34,933 nt of DNA from Saprospiraceae bacterium (GTDB lineage: Bacteria; Bacteroidota; Bacteroidia; Chitinophagales; Saprospiraceae). The stretch lies in the NCBI GenBank assembly GCA_022841745.1, contig JALHQW010000017.1, positions 1 to 34,933 of the forward strand, read 5' to 3'. The notes below the pieces were generated by a model. The model searched no databases and was not told the DNA's origin. It saw only the letters and a list, made by a program, of their open reading frames with translations. Position numbers and translations under genes: made by a program. Of this stretch, positions 31,782-34,933 are shown piece by piece (the first letter of the stretch is position 1; each line of letters starts with the position of its first letter).

Positions 31782-33452
31782 AAAAAACTATCAGCAACCC
31801 TCCTTGGCTTTTTCATGGTTTGTTTTGCGATGGCACAAACGGCCCGTGTGCAGATTATCCACAATTCTCCGACTCCGACCGTTGACATTTACGCAGGCAC
31901 TTCTAAATTGCTTGACAATTTCGCATTCCGTACGGCAACACCTTATATTGATGTTCCTGCCAATATGCAAATCCCAATTGGAGTTGCCTTGGCAAACAGC
32001 ACCTCATCTGCGGATGCAATTGCGACCTTCCCAGTCACCTTCCAAGCCAACCGCACCTATGTAGTCGTCGCTGCCGGCGTGGTGGGCGGTACACAGCCCT
32101 TCAACTTGTTTGCCTACGATATGGGGGCTGAAACCTCCAATGCTCCAGGCAACGTAGGAATTGCCTTTTTCCATGGCTCGCCCGATGCACCAGAGGTTGA
32201 CATCACTACGGGTGGCAACGTGCTTTACGACAATGTTTCTTTTGGCGAATTCTCCGGCTACCTCAACGTGCCAGCGGCCAGCTATCAGTTGGACGTAACG
32301 CCTGGCAACAACAACTCGACCATCGTGGCCAGCTACAATGCTGATTTCAGCTTTTGGAAAGGCCGCACGGCAGTCGTGTTTGCAAGTGGCTTCTTGGGTG
32401 GTGATCAGCCCGGCTTCGAGCCTTGGGTCGCCCTCGACAATGGCGGTACTTTCCCCCTCAAATCCGTCACGACTGGAGGTGGTGGTGGAACTGGCGGCGG
32501 CGGTGGCAGCACAGCCCGTGTCCAAATCATCCACAACTCACCCACACCTACCGTTGACCTTTGGGTAAATGGCAGCAAGTTCCTCGATGATTTCGCTTTC
32601 CGCACCGCCACGCCCTATGTGGACGTACCGGCTGGTGTGAACCTGAACCTCGGCGTTGCCCTTGGCAACAGCATGATGGCCAGCGATGCGTTGGTCAGCT
32701 ATGACCTCAACTTGATGGCTGGCAAAAAATACGTTGTTGTGGCCAACGGTATCGTAGGTGGCAATCCTGGCTTCGACCTTGAAATATTTGACATGGGACA
32801 GGAAATGGCAGATGCACCAGGCAACGTGGGCCTTCTTTTCTTCCATGGTTCACCTGACGCACCTGAAGTGGACATCAAAACAGGCAATAGTGTCCTCTTC
32901 GACAATGTCTCCTTTGGCGAATTTTCTGGCTACCTCAACGTACCAGCCGCCAGTTATGAATTGGATGTGACACCCGGCAACAACAACTCGACCATTGTAG
33001 CCAGCTATGATGCTGATTTCAGTTTCTGGAAAGGCCGTACAGCCGTGGTGTTCGCAAGTGGTTTCCTCGGTGGTGGTAACCCAGGCTTCGAGCCTTGGGT
33101 AGCCTTGGACAATGGAGGCACTTTCCCGCTGCGTCCAGCGACCAATCTCAACGGTGGCGGTGGCAGCGCCAATCGTTCTGCTGTCAATACTTCAAGCAGC
33201 AAAGCCACGGTATATCCAAACCCAACTGCTGATATCCTCAATATTAGTATCGAGAACACGGATGAAGCCGATGTCCTCTTGAGCGTAGTAAATGTTAATG
33301 GCCAAACCGTACACGTACGTGACATGGGCATTCAATCGGCTGGCAACCAAACCATGCAATTGGAATTGAAAGGCCTTCAAAATGGCACTTATTTCCTTCG
33401 CATTCAAGCCGGCAAAGAAATTCAGACTACTCGTTTCCAAGTTATTAGGTGA
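31779..33452 (+). CDS. Exported DUF4397 repeat protein with T9SS sorting domain
   Basis: A 557-residue surface or secreted protein. Signal peptide MKKLSATLLGFFMVCFAMA. Two DUF4397 units follow (about residues 21-230 and 247-462), each with a first half beginning ARVQIIHNSPTPTVD and a second half beginning 'FFHGSPDAPEVDI', so there are four related half-modules. A glycine linker (TTGGGGGTGGGGGS) separates the units. The C-terminal ~75 residues are a type A sorting domain (ATVYPNPTADILNISI; GLQNGTYFLRIQAGKEI), directing type IX secretion and surface attachment. The function of DUF4397 is not known; the beta-rich repeats suggest an adhesive or structural surface role. Confidence 0.92.
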   Translation: MKKLSATLLGFFMVCFAMAQTARVQIIHNSPTPTVDIYAGTSKLLDNFAFRTATPYIDVPANMQIPIGVALANSTSSADAIATFPVTFQANRTYVVVAAGVVGGTQPFNLFAYDMGAETSNAPGNVGIAFFHGSPDAPEVDITTGGNVLYDNVSFGEFSGYLNVPAASYQLDVTPGNNNSTIVASYNADFSFWKGRTAVVFASGFLGGDQPGFEPWVALDNGGTFPLKSVTTGGGGGTGGGGGSTARVQIIHNSPTPTVDLWVNGSKFLDDFAFRTATPYVDVPAGVNLNLGVALGNSMMASDALVSYDLNLMAGKKYVVVANGIVGGNPGFDLEIFDMGQEMADAPGNVGLLFFHGSPDAPEVDIKTGNSVLFDNVSFGEFSGYLNVPAASYELDVTPGNNNSTIVASYDADFSFWKGRTAVVFASGFLGGGNPGFEPWVALDNGGTFPLRPATNLNGGGGSANRSAVNTSSSKATVYPNPTADILNISIENTDEADVLLSVVNVNGQTVHVRDMGIQSAGNQTMQLELKGLQNGTYFLRIQAGKEIQTTRFQVIR

Positions 33453-33464
33453 TAATTATCTGTC

Positions 33465-33495
33465 GTGGCACCGCTGAACAGGTGCCACTTTTTTT
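33465..33495 (+). terminator. Intrinsic terminator after the first DUF4397 gene
   Basis: An 8-bp stem gtggcacc/ggtgccac with loop gctgaaca, followed immediately by a run of seven T. It begins 12 bp after the stop codon. It separates the transcript of the first DUF4397 gene from the second, which would then need its own promoter; no TAnnTTTG motif was found in the 246-bp gap. Confidence 0.85.
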
Positions 33496-33670
33496 ATTCT
33501 TTTTTTCCATTTTGAGTTGTTGCCCCTTAATTAAATTAATGGGGCTTTTTTAAAAATATTACAAAGAGACAAACAACCATTTCACCCAAAGACGCACATA
33601 AAGTAAATGGTAATCGGCTACTGAAGTGTGGCTGATTCCGTCTAAACAATCGGCCTAAAGGCGGCTCAAG

Positions 33671-33701
33671 CCCAAGGGTTTCTAACCAAAAAAATGTGAT
33701 G
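33671..33701 (+). promoter_or_regulatory. Conserved pre-start leader with overlapping mini-ORF, copy 2
   Basis: It matches the block before the first DUF4397 gene: cccaag, gggtttc, aa, ccaaaaaaatgt, ATG. Here the upstream ATG at 33694 is followed at once by TGA (33697-33699), which overlaps the true ATG at 33699. Confidence 0.5.
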
Positions 33702-34933
33702 AAAAGACTTACAGTTTTGCTCGCATGCCTTTTTGTGGCATGTGCGGGCTGGGCGCAGACTGCCCGCCTGCAGATCATCCACAATTCGCCCACCCCAACT
33801 GTTGATATTTGGGTCAATGGGCAACCTTTCCTCACCAATTTCCAGTATCGCACCGCCACGCCTTATGTGGATGTTCCAGCGGGTGTATTGCTTGATATTG
33901 GTGTTGCGCCTTCCCCAAGTGATGACCCTAGCGACATCATTGCCAATTTCCCGGTGACGTTGGACGCTGGAGGCACTTATGTGGCCATTGCGTCTGGTAT
34001 TGTTGGAAATGCAACCACGCCATTCACTTTGAATTTAGTGGCCAATGCCCGCGAGGCTGCAACATCTACTGATGTTGACCTAATCGTGAACCACGGCTCC
34101 ACGGACGCCCTAGCGGTGGACGTTATCGCCCGTGGCGTTGCCACCATCGTAAGTGGTGCTGCCTACGGCGACGTGACCCCTTACATCACCGTACCTGCCG
34201 CCGACTATACCCTCGACATCACGCCCGCAGGGCAGAACAGCGAAATCGTTGCTTCCTACACTGCGCCGTTGAGCGGCTTGGGTGGTGGTGCGGCCGTTGT
34301 ATTCGCTTCCGGCTTCTTGGCCCCGGCTGCTGGCCAGCCAGCGTTTGGCCTGTTCGCCGCACTGCCGAACGGCACCGTGCTCGAACTTCCTGCCGTACAG
34401 AACACTGCCCGTGTGCAGATCATCCACAACGCCGCCAACCCGACGGTTGACATCTGGGTGAACGGTGCGCCGTTCCTGACGAACTTTGCCTACCGCACGG
34501 CGACGCCCTATGTGGACGTGCCTGCTGGCACGACCTTGAGCATTGGCGTAGCGCCATCGCCGAGCACATCCCCTGCCGACATCATTGCCACGTTCCCAGC
34601 GAACTTCGCACCGAACGGCAGCTATGTGGTTTTGGCTTCCGGCCTTGTCGGCAGTGCAACCACGCCTTTTACCTTGAACGTCGTAGCTGACACCCGTGAG
34701 GCTGCCCTTGCCGCTGGCACGGTTGACCTCATCGTGAACCATGGTTCAACGGACGCCCCGGCGGTTGACGTGATCGCCCGTGGCGTTGCCACCATCGTAA
34801 GTGGTGCTGCCTACGGCGACGTGACCCCTTACATCACCGTACCTGCCGCCGACTATACCCTCGACATCACGCCCGCAGGGCAGAACAGCGAAATCGTTGC
34901 TTCCTACACTGCGCCGTTGAGCGGCTTGGGTGG
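33699..34933 (+). CDS. Exported DUF4397 repeat protein, 3' end outside the window
   Basis: An open frame of at least 411 codons that runs off the right edge. Signal peptide MKRLTVLLACLFVACAGWA, then DUF4397 modules: ARLQIIHNSPTPTVDIWVNG, 'LIVNHGSTDALAVDVIARG', ARVQIIHNAANPTVDIWVNG and 'LIVNHGSTDAPAVDVIARG'. The repeat period is 216 residues (648 bp), and part of it is identical at the DNA level. A T9SS sorting domain is expected beyond the window by analogy with the preceding gene. It is a paralogue of that gene in tandem, but more similar between its own repeats than to its neighbour. Confidence 0.9.
   Translation, partial: MKRLTVLLACLFVACAGWAQTARLQIIHNSPTPTVDIWVNGQPFLTNFQYRTATPYVDVPAGVLLDIGVAPSPSDDPSDIIANFPVTLDAGGTYVAIASGIVGNATTPFTLNLVANAREAATSTDVDLIVNHGSTDALAVDVIARGVATIVSGAAYGDVTPYITVPAADYTLDITPAGQNSEIVASYTAPLSGLGGGAAVVFASGFLAPAAGQPAFGLFAALPNGTVLELPAVQNTARVQIIHNAANPTVDIWVNGAPFLTNFAYRTATPYVDVPAGTTLSIGVAPSPSTSPADIIATFPANFAPNGSYVVLASGLVGSATTPFTLNVVADTREAALAAGTVDLIVNHGSTDAPAVDVIARGVATIVSGAAYGDVTPYITVPAADYTLDITPAGQNSEIVASYTAPLSGLG
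34125..34933 (+). repeat. Tandem 648-bp intragenic repeat with an identical 161-bp block
   Basis: Positions 34125-34285 and 34773-34933 are identical over 161 bp, up to the window edge. Just upstream of this block the two repeats differ at several sites, so the identity has a sharp left boundary, which suggests recent unequal exchange or gene conversion. The right boundary is outside the window. Confidence 0.9.

Noticed and set aside
33453-33698. Search for a TAnnTTTG promoter before the second DUF4397 gene
   Set aside because: No match found on the plus strand; only an AT-rich stretch near 33530-33570, too weak to call.

Overview
The window looks like part of the chromosome of an aquatic member of the Bacteroidota, most likely a Saprospiria-type bacterium. 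The grounds are: a type IX secretion (T9SS) C-terminal sorting domain, an ECF sigma factor paired with an anti-sigma/beta-barrel protein, Bacteroidota-type promoters (TTG, 17-18 bp, then TAnnTTTG), A-rich start regions mostly without Shine-Dalgarno sequences, and many genes whose closest recognisable families are flavobacterial or saprospiral. The taxon is inferred; there is no marker gene in the window.

Region 1 (1-15.0 kb) is a photobiology island. It holds a DUF2256 zinc-finger protein, a Tat-exported sugar isomerase-like protein, a CpeT/CpcT-like lipoprotein divergent from a TspO-like membrane protein, a TIGR03643/DUF2805 protein, a green-type proton-pumping rhodopsin with its retinal-forming beta-carotene dioxygenase (Blh), a DUF429 protein, GTP cyclohydrolase I, and CrtA. 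After an AT-rich serine hydrolase comes a tightly overlapping operon crtD-cruF-crtY-methyltransferase. Together these genes predict a beta-ring or gamma-carotene-derived monocyclic carotenoid carrying 1'-OH, a 3',4' double bond and a 2'-oxygen, plus retinal. The rhodopsin has glycine at the position that opens the carotenoid-binding fenestration in xanthorhodopsin, so pump and antenna pigment may both be encoded here. The early carotenoid genes (crtE, crtB, crtI) are not in the window.

Region 2 (15.2-25.0 kb) is a co-directional metal and oxidative stress operon: a His-rich exported protein, CzcB-type adaptor, ChrA, an exported Fe/Mn superoxide dismutase, a CzcA-type RND pump interrupted in frame by a palindromic element, a class I FbaB aldolase, and a TolC/CzcC-type outer membrane protein.

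Region 3 (25.3-29.5 kb) holds an SDR-DUF2867 protein, Dps, two overlapping tiny membrane-protein genes, a renalase-like flavoprotein and a DUF2071 protein.

Region 4 (29.5-34.9 kb) has an ECF sigma/anti-sigma-beta-barrel pair divergent from two tandem DUF4397 exported repeat proteins; the second runs off the window.

The window also carries non-coding structure: a 250-bp MITE-like element with perfect 17-bp terminal inverted repeats and a 6-bp target duplication, two copies of a ~145-bp palindromic element that both sit in divergent promoter regions, a double hairpin between convergent genes, and a broken RhuM gene.
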